DNA of 64,000 bases from Carposina sasakii (taxonomy: Eukaryota > Arthropoda > Insecta > Lepidoptera > Carposinidae): contig CP053154.1 of the NCBI GenBank assembly GCA_014607495.2, positions 13,826,001 to 13,890,000 on the forward strand, read 5' to 3'. The position numbers and the translations under genes were made by a program. The first letter of the stretch is position 1. The number at the start of each line of letters is the position of its first letter. Positions 32,178 through 43,681 of the stretch are shown one piece after another. The notes under the pieces were generated by a model. It saw only the letters and a program-made list of their open reading frames with translations. It searched no databases and was not told the DNA's origin.

Positions 32178-32539
32178 TACTGGGTGTAAAAAGACAACTT
32201 TGTTCTTTTAATACCTCGTATTCTTTGTAACATCACGATCATTTTTTTCTATGGAAGCACCCCTGGGAAACCACGGGTTTTCAAGATATTGAGGTCCAAA
32301 GTTACATGAATATCAGCATTTTTAAAAAAATAAATCCATCTGGAGTTACAGTTAACAAACGTTTTTTTTAAAGACACCATATTAATATTTAAAAATGTTA
32401 GTTTTATAGGTACATTTGTCAATCGAATACATTGCTTGCAATAAAAAAAAAACACAGGATTGGTTCCATAGAAAAAAATGATCGTTACGTTACAAAAAAT
32501 ACGAGGTATTAAAATAACAACGTCTTTTTACACCCTGTA
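32178..32539. repeat. MITE family C copy
   Basis: Starts TACTGGGTGTAAAAAGACAA and ends GTCTTTTTACACCCTGTA. The body is the reverse complement of 19775-20176. Confidence 0.8.
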
Positions 32540-32880
32540 TACTACTCTCGTGTAAAAAATAAATTAATAGTCCCCAATAAGAACAAAGATAAAGTGGTCA
32601 ATATTAGCCGAATTTGTCTTTCCATCTGTCAGTAAACTGTATCTTAAATTTAGCCAGGGATAGCTAGCCCAATATAATATTATTGCTTCAAGTATAAAGT
32701 TTGTACTCCAGGTACACTTACTTGCTATTGTACCTCCTTGTTATTAACGGATTTAAGTTACTATCACTTGAATTGATTGGCCTTTAGCTGATTAAGTGAA
32801 GAGCTAGATTATTTAATATTTTGTATATGAATACTTAATTTTAAATTATGTAATTAATTCACACTTCTGTTTGTTCAATA

Positions 32881-33145
32881 TACAGGGTGTAACAAAAAGG
32901 GTATGTTAAGCGAAAAGCTATGTAAATAGCTTACTAAAAAGAACCTATCCACAAAATTTCAGACTCAAAATCACATGTTTATTTTTCCAGATAGTATGGA
33001 GAATTCCTTAACAACTCAGGAATGTTCATACAATATTTGAAAAATAAACATGTGATTTCGAGTCTGTAATTCTGGAAATAGGTTCTCTATAGTGGGCTAT
33101 TTACATAGCTTTTCGCTTAACATACCCTTTTTGTTACATCCTGTA
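32881..33145. repeat. MITE family D with very long inverted repeats
   Basis: TACAGGGTGTAACAAAAAGG with TATGTTAAGCGAAAAGCTAT at the left is inverted at the right (TTTTCGCTTAACATACCCTT to GTTACATCCTGTA). Each arm is about 120 bp and includes AATCACATGTTTATTTTTC. Second copy at 60853-61114. Confidence 0.85.
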
Positions 33146-33807
33146 TATCATTTATCTGTGAAGCAGAGATTAAAATAAAATAATAAGTAGTTACCAATAT
33201 TTCGGAGAGGTCTATATCCTGCAGTGGACTTCCTATGGCTGAAATGACGATGATAATAAAATAATGTACTTTAAGAACCCCAAAGTGATTTAGATTAATA
33301 GACTTAGATGACAAACAAGACAAACAAGTTGTTAATGCTTTCATGTCGAATAAATTATTTTGAATTTGAATTTGCTCGTTAACGCTGCGTTTCCTTAAAA
33401 ATAGTCTCATGTCGTGGTCAGTCATGTTTAGGTAAATGAGAGTAAATGAAAAATTAATGAGTATCATCTTTCAGAGAATTAATTATTAAATTGTTAGTAG
33501 AACAATGTTGTTTATTCATATTCTTTCAATTAAGGATAGAATATTATTGACTATCAACAAAATTGTATGCATATAAATCGCAATCTTCTCACAAAAGGCA
33601 GAAACTGCCTGTTATACCAACTGTTTGAAGTACCAGGGCAGCATAGGTCACTCAGAGCACGTTTAACAATTCACGTATTCAAGCGAGCTCCTTTGTGTCG
33701 CATCAGCAGTGTTTGTTTTCAATTAGACACTGCAATAGTGCAGTTAACTACGTGTACAGTGTGTTCATGATAGCCTGGTACCTTGGATTTTGGTTCGGTG
33801 AACGAAA
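33146..33807. other. Intergenic DNA
   Basis: An RTE-like tail remnant (GTCTATATCCTGCAGTGGAC) lies at 33205-33260. Short frames here show no family signal. Confidence 0.4.
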
Positions 33808-34560
33808 ATGTAAGGTGCCTTTAAAATTGGACTTTATTAACAAGAGATCGTACGAAGTATAATAATCTAAGTAATCAGATTTCGCCGGAATGCACACATG
33901 TTATCGCTTTTATATAAAATTCTTTATATGTCGATTTCTCCTACTTATCTAAGTGAACGTTTTGAATACCTTTTCTCACGGGAGCGACCCTTAAGGTCAA
34001 TGACTGCTTCTCTACTCAAAACTCCACGACATAATTCCGGAGCATATCGGTATTCTTTTACTGTATATGCAATTAGACTGTGGAACTCACTTCCGCACTC
34101 CATAAGAGACTCTCCGTCCATAGGCATTTTTAAAAATAGGTTAAGAAACTATTACCTGTCTCTTCCTTAATTTTTTCACTGTGCTATTATCTGATATAGT
34201 TTGAATAGGTCACAATATAATGTTTGTATGTATTGTATGGATAAATTAGTATGTAGTAGTATTATAAATATATATTTTATTATATATATGTATGTCCCTA
34301 TTATGTATGTATCTAAGTAGATAATTAAGTATTGTTATTATTTAGTAAATATATTTATTTTGTGTTAAGTTTATTTATATTTTAATAAGTACGTGTGCAC
34401 ATATGACATTCCTTTTATATATTATAAAATTTTCTTTGTACTTAATGGTTTGCTGGAAGAAATCTCTTTTAGAGATAAGCTCGCCTTTGTACTATTTCTT
34501 TTACAACTTACTGTCTATGATAAAAATTTATGTGTACAATAAAGAATACTAAGAATACTA
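33808..34560 (+). mobile_element. 3' end of a Jockey/CR1-like LINE
   Basis: Codons 33898-34170 encode the C-terminus of a LINE reverse-transcriptase protein, with YAIRLWNSLPHSIRDSPSIG then FKNRLRNYY, a hallmark end of such proteins. Preceding codons (DFINKRSYEV at about 33826-33860) are in a different frame and end in a stop, so the copy is dead and 5'-truncated. The 3' region runs through TTTGCTGGAAGAAATCTCTT to GTACAATAAAGAATACTAAG and a short TACTAAGAA repeat. Copies of that 3' end recur at 4289, 24668, 44371 and 51768. Confidence 0.75.
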
Positions 34561-34564
34561 AGTA

Positions 34565-37500
34565 CATTTCTAATTTTAAGGAAGTTTAATAATACCTACA
34601 CATCTACATCATAGTTATGTAAATTGTCCCCCAAAAAGGTTGGGCAGAAGTATGCAAATCACATATCCGCTTTTCACCAGTTAGTCTATTAAGCCCCACG
34701 TCGTAAGGGGTGAGCCTACCGCTGCTTAACATTGGGTATGTATTTCAGTTGCACCATGTATAACACATACACATATATACTACATGTGTGTACCTATGAT
34801 TTGTCAGCACAGCACAGTTAATGTTACCCAAATATACAGTGCCATCAGGGTAGGGCAACTTTAAATTACGTTGGACGTCCGTCAAAGGGGCCAACTCAGC
34901 CCCGAGGGAACGAGTTTAAATCAGCCCTCTGTAAACGAATACAGCACTGAAATTACGATGAAAGTGGCCCTTGAATTTAGTTTGGTAACGGGAAATTGAC
35001 GCGGAGCGGATGCATGTGCAGTAGGATACTTATGTCTTCAAATACTCCACTTTTTGTTACATGAATAGCACTGTAATGGTCGCAGGCTGATTTTCAATAA
35101 GTCGGAAAAAAGGAGGAGGTTTCTCAATTAATTGCTACTGGTTTGTACATCTCGACTTCATATCCCAGTTCAGAAAAACCATTATCTGTCATAATCACAT
35201 ACACATTTACACACACACACAGCTAAACAACCATTACTCAAACAACCATTACTCAGTTTTAAATTACATTAAGCATTTTAGTCTGAAAACGTTTCCTCGA
35301 TTTCAATGTTTCAACCAGTCATTGTGTATGTCGTCATCACTTTACAAAAGGGTTTTCTAAGAACCCCTTGCCACTAGGATGTTAGCAATGCGGCAGCTAT
35401 CTCGAGCAACTCTTTAAATATCGAATCCTGTCAATTCTGAGCAGAATATTACGTTACTTACAACCTAATGGGAATGGAATCAAAATACAACCTATAGAAC
35501 GATAGTCCAGAAGGCCAATTTCACGCACATTTATGGGTGCAACATAACACTCAAAATATATTAATTTCACAATATTTTTATAAGATTTTGCAAATTCATA
35601 AAATCATTATACCTACCTCTCAACATCAATAAATAATAATTGACTATTTCCCGACAGCTAGGGATATAATGTGACAATCAAACACAATGTCATCAATATT
35701 TAATGTCTGTTTTTTCGCCTTGCGTATGGTTGAAACTTACCCTCTATAGGTCATATTTCGATTGCGAAGGGGCTCTTTGCTGTAACCGTGAGCAGGCGAA
35801 AACAAAGCATTTTGGTCGCCGCTCCGAGATGACTTGCCTCTCCTAATGCACACACTCGTGCGGGCACGATCGAGTGGACCCTGAATAAGGTATCCGCTTT
35901 ATACATAAGCGGAGCGGGATCTTTTTCTCCTTCTGAGCTCGTTACTTATTACAATTTCTATATTAATTTTAATATTTAGTATCTTAACGGTCAGTTTCCT
36001 GGTTACCGATATTTTATATTAATTTTTGCATTAAGTAAAGTGTCAGTTTCCGGAACCGCATTCCCAAATCTTTTCTATTTTCAACTGCTTAATCATAGGT
36101 TTCATTTTATCCGCAGAAAAATCACCATGTGTGATAAATGTCACTTAAAATTAATTCGAATTAAATATTTTTGCCCTCCTTATATTATAATATTAATATT
36201 TTATAAAATTAAATTCCTTTAATGGCAGTATACGATGATGATAGAATACTGAACTCTGTACCTCTCTTATTGCTGTGGATTTTTATAAACAAAATAAATA
36301 TTGGTAAAATAAAGTCTATAATGTAGATAGGTAAGTATATTCATATTTAGCGTATAATATTTTGTGATTATCAGAATCGTCAACGATAAATAATTTTTAA
36401 AAGAACTAAGTACCCGCTCTCTTGAGTATCGTCTGCGCAACCTTATACCAACCCTTAATAACGTAATTAATCATTTTATTTCCCACATAATTATATCGGA
36501 AAAAGCATAAGTTTGTATACTAGATAATTAATAATGCCCAACCCCTGCCAACGGCGAAGTGGTGATGATCAGCAAATTTTAACATTATCCAGCAAAAATT
36601 AAATTACCATAAGTAGTTATTGCAAATATTTATGTATCCTTCCAGATTGTATGAAATATGATAATTATGAGTAAATTGACGATTGTGCTATTGGGTACAA
36701 TAAAGATATCAAAGTAGTATTTAGGAAACATTATAAAAAGCCATACCTAATGAGTGAGTGTAGACTCGAGCAAAAGAAGTCTTTTGACAAGCTCGTAGAT
36801 GAAGAGCCACTGAAACACGATTTTTAAATTTACTTAATCTAACCTGATTTTGTACTTTACCATTATATTTAACACTTTATCAGTATACGAGTAATACTAA
36901 TAGTAGTATAATACTGAGAACTCGATATACTTTATGTGGTTTGCAAAAATTTCTCAATCGTCTTCCTACCCTTATCCTATTATTTATGGGGTCGGCGCAA
37001 CATAGTTTCTTTCGAAACTCACATTGCCAAAGTTTTGATTTTGTTTTTACGGCCGGCTGCCTGCCTGACGCCAACCCTGCTCGGGTATAGCTTAGTGACA
37101 AAAATTTCTCAATATTTTATTAAATTTCTTAATGGTTCCTGTTTATGAATTAAAACGACAGTAATTTAGAAAGTTTTCTTGACGTTTCGCATTTTATTTG
37201 ACGATTCCTTGCTGAATAAAGTTTTGATGGGCCGAGTTCTTTTTCAAACGGCAAATGGGATTTGGAGTCTTAGAAAAAAAAAACTTTAAAGTACGTTCAT
37301 TTCCGAACAAGATGTTTGCTGAGCTTTGAGTTGTCTTTGGTGTTTCGTAAAAAAGAAAAAAGAAAAAAATTATGCCCGAGACTTTGTTCCTTTGTGCCTC
37401 TTTTAACATAGAATTAATTTGTAGAGTGACATATGATGAAGCTGAGATATCTGCCCTGATTGGAACGATGATGACGAATGAATATTTCATACCCCATCTT

Positions 37501-37594
37501 ACCCTAGTACCTATAGGTGGGGCAAGATGGAGTGATTTTTTTTATGTTGATTTTTTTATATGAAGATAAGATTATATTTTAGTTTTGTTGTCAT
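34565..37594. other. Long intergenic stretch without a supported gene
   Basis: Holds the second copy of the repeat described at 6212-6350 (34622-34735), a CA run at about 35208-35220, and a diverged repeat near 36950-37090. Short frames here lack family signals. Confidence 0.4.
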
Positions 37595-37833
37595 AGAGGA
37601 ATAAGATGTCATAGAGTGCAAATGTCCTGCTAACTGCGTCGATGCACACCTCACAGTTTCAGTCCTTGACTCTTAGATTGCATTACTGTAATGTATAGTA
37701 ATATACTACATTACTAATATACTGTAATGGACAGTAATGCAATCTAAGAGTCAAGGACTGGAACTGTGAGGTACCGGAAAGTCTAATGGTGCATCGACGC
37801 AGTTAGTAGAACTCTATGAAATCTTATTCCTCT
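37595..37833. repeat. Near-palindromic fold-back element, 239 bp
   Basis: Starts AGAGGAATAAGAT and ends ATCTTATTCCTCT. Inner arms GTCCTTGACTCTTAGATTGC and GCAATCTAAGAGTCAAGGAC are perfect, and CTAACTGCGTCGATGCA pairs with TGCATCGACGCAGTTAG. The centre (TACTGTAATGTATAGTA...) is itself palindromic. Confidence 0.9.
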
Positions 37834-38584
37834 AAGCTATAATTTAAACAAAGAAAGACTTACTATTAATATTATAATAATTAATTTATGAATTTCCTTA
37901 AGGTCCCCGTCTTACCCCATCTTCCCCTACAGTAAATGTTGGATTGCTCAGCAGCATGCTTTGACAATTCATAGTTACCCCTCCGCTCACAAAAACATAC
38001 AGACAAAGTCAGGAAACCAGCTAGTGGCATCTTTTTATTAGTCTATTAGACAAGGAATTTTCCCGGTATTCCATAACCGATATCTGCGGAACCCATTTGC
38101 GGCGCTGTTTACATTCTATTAGTCTCCATTGAGAGCAGTTTGAGCAATTTACATAATTTATGTGCGTGCACTCGCGTCTCTCATCGGCGGATGATAGTGC
38201 GAGATATTCTTTAAAGCTGGGAAATTGGATGTTTTAACCTAATCGTGACGTGGCGTATGGAGTAGACACGGAATAACGTTACTCCGAGGTGTAAAGTATC
38301 GTTCTTTATGGAAAATACTGTGTTTTAGTTGGTCTTGAACCGAGATGACGGATTTACATCTCGAATCAAAGATATTTCGTATCCAAGTTTATTACTATTA
38401 AAAATAATGAAAATATTTTTTTTTATATTATGTAGTACGTCCTCCATCTATCCATCTATCCATCCATATTTACAAATTGTCGCCTTAGGAGTAGGATAAA
38501 TTATGTAGTACGTACTCGAGGAGGTAAAAATATCCAAAGTTAAACCTACATAAAACACTCTTTTTACTAACGCATTTATTATTT
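37834..38584. other. Unassigned intergenic DNA
   Basis: A CCAT-type short repeat (CCATCTATCCATCTATCCAT) is at about 38453-38472. Nothing else recognised. Confidence 0.4.
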
Positions 38585-38830
38585 ACTAGTGGACGCCCGC
38601 GACTTCGTCAGCGTGGACTGAAGAAAATACAAAATATCTGAATTATCCGGGATAAAAATATTTTCCCCGGATTAAAAGTAGCCTATGTAACTAATGTAAC
38701 TAACTAACTCCATATCAAATTTTATTAAAATCGTTTCAGCCGTTTTTACGTGAAGTAACAAACATCCATCCATCCATCCATATTTACAAACTTTCGCCTT
38801 GATAATATTAATACGATAGGATATAGGATT
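38585..38830 (+). repeat. Dispersed lepidopteran repeat, CCCGCGACTTCGTCC type, good copy
   Basis: Reads ACTAGTGGACGCCCGCGACT, ATTATCCGGGATAAAAATAT, GTAGCCTATG, CCATATCAAATTTTATTAAA, CGTTTCAGCCGTTTTTACGT, then CATCCATCC and CTTTCGCCTTGATAATATTA. Non-coding. Confidence 0.65.
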
Positions 38831-39416
38831 TTTCTCTGTACCATGAATCGACAACCAAATTTGATTATCAGATCGAAATAGAGTGTTTTTAATATTCACA
38901 TAACTACAGAATAAGACCTCGCCGTCGGCGATTGCAATACGTCAGCGTTATGCAGGCGATAAATCAGGAAAATCGTCCGTTGGTCTGTCATCGCCATGAC
39001 AGATTGCAGGCGTGCTGCTCCCACGCTGCTGCCCGATTGATGACGCCTCCACGGATTTGTTGTATTTGCAAAGCTAGATACAAGCAGGAGGTTTTCTAAG
39101 AGCTCATTTGCTACTGTACCAGCGTTTCCAGATTTTTTTTTGCCAAGACTGGATTTAGGAACTTTTTGAGTGAAAAGAACGGTATTCTTTCGTCGAAAGC
39201 GGGAAATAGTAATAAAAACGTATAAAATCAAGAGCTTGTAAATATTTATCTTTTTGTTTGAGTTCAAATTATGTTTACGTGACAAAAGATAGTAAAAATA
39301 TCCATAGAAAGGCCAGTCCACACTTGTCTGTGACACTCGCCCGCGCTTTCTCATTACGCTACACACACGATCGAGTTATTCCCAAAAAGCGGGACTGAGA
39401 CTGTCCCGCGCGGTTC
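38831..39416. other. Intergenic DNA with one unconvincing frame
   Basis: A 156-codon frame is open on the minus strand (38896-39366), but its composition is not protein-like and no motif is visible. Treated as chance. Confidence 0.4.
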
Positions 39417-39466
39417 CTCACCCGGGTGGGAATCGAACCCACGACCTTTGCATTCCGCGTGTCAGT
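39417..39466 (-). repeat. 3' half of a tRNA-derived SINE (reverse)
   Basis: In reverse complement it contains GGTCGTGGGTTCGATTCCCA and CCCGGGTGAGG (B box and T arm). The A-box half is absent. Confidence 0.6.
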
Positions 39467-40068
39467 CTTTTTTCTATTTCACAACCGTGGCATCCTCAGC
39501 ATTATAGAAATTAGTAAATTAGTAAACCACTAATTATTATGAACCTCTAAAATCCAACACTCTGGTTTCTCGTGGCGATTGTAGTTAGTGCAAGTGCCTG
39601 TTGTCGCAATTATGAGTTATCAGATCCGAGGGTCAGTGGAGGGTGTAGGGCCCGGTGGTGGGCGCACCCATAGTGAATGTTTGAACTTCCGCGTTGTAAC
39701 GCCTAATACAATTTCATTTCATCATCATCATTTACATGAGAAGTCCATGTTACATAGGTAATAACCTCCACTCCGACTAAGATGCATCCAATTTATTTCA
39801 TTTACTTCTCCATTAATATAATCCGTTATAATATTATAAGGACGAAAGTAAGTTTAATTATTACATATATCTTTTACACTTTATTTACTCAACCAAAATT
39901 TTTTGTAATTTTGCATACGACATGTAGTCCACGCGGACGAAGTCACGGCCTATAGCTTGTGTAGAATAAACATGAAAAAGTTATTGTACAAAAAGAAAAT
40001 GAGCTTTGGATATAGTCGTATGTAAATGTACGCGCCAATCTTGAAATGAAAATAATATTTTAGCAGCC
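39467..40068. other. Intergenic DNA with repeat remnants
   Basis: 39646-39720 (GGGTGTAGGGCCCGGTGGTG and GTTTGAACTTCCGCGTTGTA) is shared with 62890-62995, where part is inverted. About 39835-39950 is a reverse CCCGCGACTTCGTCC-type repeat. Confidence 0.45.
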
Positions 40069-40352
40069 ATCCATCAAATTGGCCGCGTGGTGCCGGCAGA
40101 GTAGAATTCGTACCACCCCATGTCTGGCCGTGGGTATCGTACGAGGCGATTAAGGGTTTCTGGGAGGTGGGCAGCAGCGCCTCCCGTGTTAACAACATAG
40201 TTCAAAATACAAACTGCGGTTACCAACCCGCCTGCCAAGCGCGGTCACTATGGGCAAATACCCCCCATAGCAGTCTTGTGGCGTGCCCTGTGGGAGGCCT
40301 ACGTCCAGCAGTGGACTGCAAATAGGCTGATGATGATGATCCATCAAATTGG
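40069..40352 (+). mobile_element. Complete 256-bp RTE-tailed retroposon with 14-bp target duplication
   Basis: The element (40083-40338) is flanked by ATCCATCAAATTGG at 40069-40082 and 40339-40352. It starts CCGCGTGGTGCCGGCAGAGT and has a GC-rich body with CAGCGCCTCCCGTGTT. Its last 75 bp (GGCCTACGTCCAGCAGTGGA then CTGCAAATAGGC and a GAT repeat) match the RTE-like LINE end at 5588-5848. No pol III A/B boxes or ORF. It is best read as a SINE-like passenger mobilised by an RTE-like enzyme. Confidence 0.85.
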
Positions 40353-41110
40353 ATTTTATCGAAGGATCAAGCATTAGCTATATTGTTCGTCACATAACAA
40401 GGATCGTCCCACCTCCTGTTTTTTGCTTCATGTTATTTACTGATTGGAATACAGTTGAGAATAAATTTGTATTTGAGGACTGCTGTCGAATCTAAAAAAG
40501 AGTGAAAAATTTATTTCAAAAGGTCATAGTGTATAGCCCTTTCTGAGTTTGTCGCGATCAATAGATCATTTTTACTTATTGGTCAATACATAGATTACTT
40601 GAGAGTTTTAATTTATCATTGTGGCACTTCATTCTTTGTGAGGGAAATACAAAAGCGTATGACATTAATAATGTAATCTTCAAAGGTATTTTAGATACGA
40701 TCATAATTAATCATATAAAGTGGGCACAAAATAAATGGTTTTTGAATGATAGAGCTTTAAATATATGAAATGGTTACTTTAATTTACAGAAAAAAAGTAA
40801 TGTGGGTATATTAAGCTAACATAATATATTACTTCTGTTATTGTAAAAACTGTAGTGGTTATGCAGACATGTATTCAGTTGTCTTGGATCCTAAATAACC
40901 AAAAGCAGGAGGACTCCTTTCACTCTAGTGTAAAATTAATAAATGGCGCATTTTCATCACCATAATTCCTGGACATGATATTCGATATGATTTATATCTA
41001 TTGAGCTTTTGAGACAATTTGAGACAAGATAATTTAAATAAAAATAGCATAGATAATAAGGTGAGTACCAAATATTAATTTTATATAATTATATAACTTA
41101 CTTTCTTCCA
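40353..41110. other. Unassigned intergenic DNA
   Basis: AT-rich. No feature recognised. Confidence 0.4.
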
Positions 41111-41284
41111 TGCTGCTCTGGGAGTAGAGGGACAAGAGGGTCTTGGTGTTTTGTAGGCGATGAGCTGACCACCTGTCACTATTAACCGAACTTGTACAAC
41201 TCAACTATACCCTCAAATTTGGTCAGAAGTGGCGCCATGTGACCCATGGTGCTCTGCCTACTCCGTAAGGGATAAAGGCGTGAT
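41111..41284 (-). repeat. Dispersed repeat family F (reverse)
   Basis: TGCTGCTCTGGGAGTAGAGG to CGTAAGGGATAAAGGCG is the reverse complement of 9785-10033, with an internal deletion before the CTCCGTAAGG part. Confidence 0.65.
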
Positions 41285-41334
41285 TATATATATGTATATA
41301 ACTTACCTGTGCTGATGCGGGGTTTCACTAGAAT

Positions 41335-41535
41335 ACCTAATTAACTGTGCCCGCTTCTGTGCATGTTGTAAGACTCGATTAAAGATCTCGGGCATTATCT
41401 CAGGCGACAAGCTAGCATATTCTCATCACTGATAATTTACATCTGTCCTTTCTATCCTAAACGTGGCTATGGGATTTGTTTTATGATCCTGAAGTTCTAG
41501 CTACCCTATTTCGAGAACACAGCCGTTATGTATGT
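41335..41535 (-). repeat. Dispersed repeat family G (reverse)
   Basis: Contains GCATGTTGTAAGACTCGATT, AACGTGGCTATGGGATT and CTACCCTATTTCGAGAACAC, in family order on the minus strand. Confidence 0.55.
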
Positions 41536-41741
41536 ATATATTTTATCTTACTTTAGGAACAAGATTGTGAACAACATATTCTCTTTCTATTCTGTTGTAG
41601 ATCTGAATACAGACGAAGGTAATTTTGCCGCATTTTTCTTTATTCAGGTGTAAGTGTAAACAAACATGTCATAAAGGTGAACTTATGCAGTTCTACTAAA
41701 TAGAACCTTTTTCGCACAGTAACGACAGAGAAAGAAGTAAA

Positions 41742-43574
41742 ATGAAATTGTGCGTGCTACTTCTATTTCTTCTTACAAATAGTTGGGCGTCACAAATTCT
41801 ACTGAACACTACGCTAAAATCACTGAGAGGACCAGAACAGAAAATCGACGAATGCTTTATTCGTTTCGTAAGTGAGATATTCATTACCAAATCTATACTG
41901 GTGCTGGAATCTGAGCATCGGGGGAGTTCAACAAAATTAAATATACGGACTAGTGTTGCAGTGAAATCTTTGATGCAGTCAAAAATATTTGACGTCCAAT
42001 TGGGAGGTTGTTTGAGAATATGTCAGAAGTCAGTATTCCTCCCTTTTAAGCAATTTTTGATTTTCATTTATTCTGTACACGAGCTTAACGTGACACTTAA
42101 AACGTGCCTCTGCTCTTCGTGGGTTTCTATGTCTCGCTTTATTATTGTCACGAAGAGATATATTGACGTTGATCAGTTATTGGATGTGATCCAGTCATGT
42201 AATATTTATAAAGCTGTGATTGTCACAAAAAGTAACAGAAAAATCATAACGTATTTAAAACCTAACCAAAGATCTATACAAATTAAAGATGAAATGACAA
42301 CCCTAGTTTACAATTGTTGGAACACGAATTCCAAAAATATTGATCTTAAAATCGAAATTGATAAAAACTACCCGTTTAAGTTTGGTATCTTACTAGTAGA
42401 ACCGTTTACAGTCAAGAGTGACATTAACTTTGATGAAATTTCCAAGTCCGAACCTATTTACTATGGAATAGAAATGTTTGTCGCCACATCCATATTGCAC
42501 AAACACCTTACGGATATACAAGTGCCAGATGTCCATGAACTTGTAGATAATCAAACGGCTTTTTCTTCAAAAGGAGGATTGACTAAAATGTTACTTGACG
42601 GAAAAATAGATGTAATGTTCGGGGCATTACAACAAGCACAGTATCCGCATATTGAAGCTAGCTATCCCGGAGTTTTCGTCAACGTTATTGGACTTGTAAA
42701 ACGCAAACATCATACTGATTTGATTGGTTTATTTAAAGTATTTTCATTTAAAATTTGGTTGCTGGTCATGCTAGTTAAAATATTTCTCATATACTTAATC
42801 AGCACGATTAATATCTGGACACAGTATAGGTATGATAATAGTTATTTATGTTTTGAAATGTTATACGCGTTTCTTGGAAAATCTGTTTTACTGAAAAGTC
42901 ACTACAATAATTTTGTAATGATGGCGTGGATATGGTTTTCTTTTTTCTTCCGAACGGTGTTTGAGGTACTACTGATATTGAACATACTGACGAAGGACAA
43001 TAGGCAGATTGATACACTTTATGATCTCTGTAAGCATAACTATCAAATATTCATTCACAAAAGAAATTTGAATTTTAAAGACGGTATACAGACCGGAGAT
43101 TGCTTGATTCCTTCGGAAAGATTTATTTTTGTAGACGACGCTTTAAAAGCACTTAACGATACTTCTTGCAATGACAAAAAGGCTGCTTTCGATTACGAAC
43201 TAAAATTTAGGTTTCACGAATATAAATATGTAAATAACGATGGTGAAGTAGCATTGCATAAAATGAAAGAGTACGTACTAGTTTCTGTACCACTTTCATA
43301 TTACTTTCGCAGAGGTGACCCGCTATTACATATATTCCAAAAACAAGGCCTATTGATGAACGAGAATGGACTAGTTGGCTTTTATTTTAGGAGTGCTATC
43401 AATACTATGGCAAGAAAACTTGACATTTCGATTTTGAACAAAGCTGTAATATTATCTACTTTGTCAATGTCACGAGCTAAGCAGATATTTTTATTATACG
43501 TGTTCGGTGTGATTATTTCAGCATTCATATTTTTTCTAGAGATTATTGCCTGTAAATATTTTAACCTAAGATAA
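41742..43574 (+). CDS. Divergent ionotropic receptor (chemosensory IR)
   Basis: Predicted ligand-gated cation channel of the insect ionotropic-receptor family, likely in taste or other chemosensory neurons. The uninterrupted 610-codon frame has a signal peptide (MKLCVLLLFLLTNSWAS), a long N-terminal region, and an S1 ligand-binding half beginning about residue 213 (KFGILLVEPFTV). TM1 is at about 334-358. A pore loop with YLCFEMLYAFLGKS follows at about 364-390, then TM2 at about 391-416 (FVMMAWIWFSFFFRTVFEVL). The S2 half has LLHIFQKQGLL near its end, and TM3 is at about 581-605 before a very short cytoplasmic tail. Length and layout fit the family; the glutamate-binding residues of iGluRs could not be assigned, as is usual in divergent IRs. 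Lack of introns also fits the divergent class. AATAAA sites at 43647-43656 lie shortly after the stop. Subfamily not determined. Confidence 0.85.
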   Translation: MKLCVLLLFLLTNSWASQILLNTTLKSLRGPEQKIDECFIRFVSEIFITKSILVLESEHRGSSTKLNIRTSVAVKSLMQSKIFDVQLGGCLRICQKSVFLPFKQFLIFIYSVHELNVTLKTCLCSSWVSMSRFIIVTKRYIDVDQLLDVIQSCNIYKAVIVTKSNRKIITYLKPNQRSIQIKDEMTTLVYNCWNTNSKNIDLKIEIDKNYPFKFGILLVEPFTVKSDINFDEISKSEPIYYGIEMFVATSILHKHLTDIQVPDVHELVDNQTAFSSKGGLTKMLLDGKIDVMFGALQQAQYPHIEASYPGVFVNVIGLVKRKHHTDLIGLFKVFSFKIWLLVMLVKIFLIYLISTINIWTQYRYDNSYLCFEMLYAFLGKSVLLKSHYNNFVMMAWIWFSFFFRTVFEVLLILNILTKDNRQIDTLYDLCKHNYQIFIHKRNLNFKDGIQTGDCLIPSERFIFVDDALKALNDTSCNDKKAAFDYELKFRFHEYKYVNNDGEVALHKMKEYVLVSVPLSYYFRRGDPLLHIFQKQGLLMNENGLVGFYFRSAINTMARKLDISILNKAVILSTLSMSRAKQIFLLYVFGVIISAFIFFLEIIACKYFNLR

Positions 43575-43646
43575 TTTTGCACTATATTTATATTGAAAAA
43601 AGCATGAAGTGTGAGTGTGATGTAGAGTAGTTGATATGTATTATAA

Positions 43647-43656
43647 AATAAATAAA
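43647..43656 (+). promoter_or_regulatory. Poly(A) signals of the ionotropic receptor gene
   Basis: Two overlapping AATAAA hexamers lie about 75 nt after the stop codon. Confidence 0.6.
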
Positions 43657-43681
43657 TATTTGATGAAATGTTATTGTACAA

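Noticed and set aside
33117..33467. 116-codon minus-strand frame
   Set aside because: It runs from the end of MITE D through an RTE-like tail remnant, so it is incidental.
38896..39366. 156-codon minus-strand frame
   Set aside because: Composition is not protein-like, no domain is visible, and no gene signals surround it.
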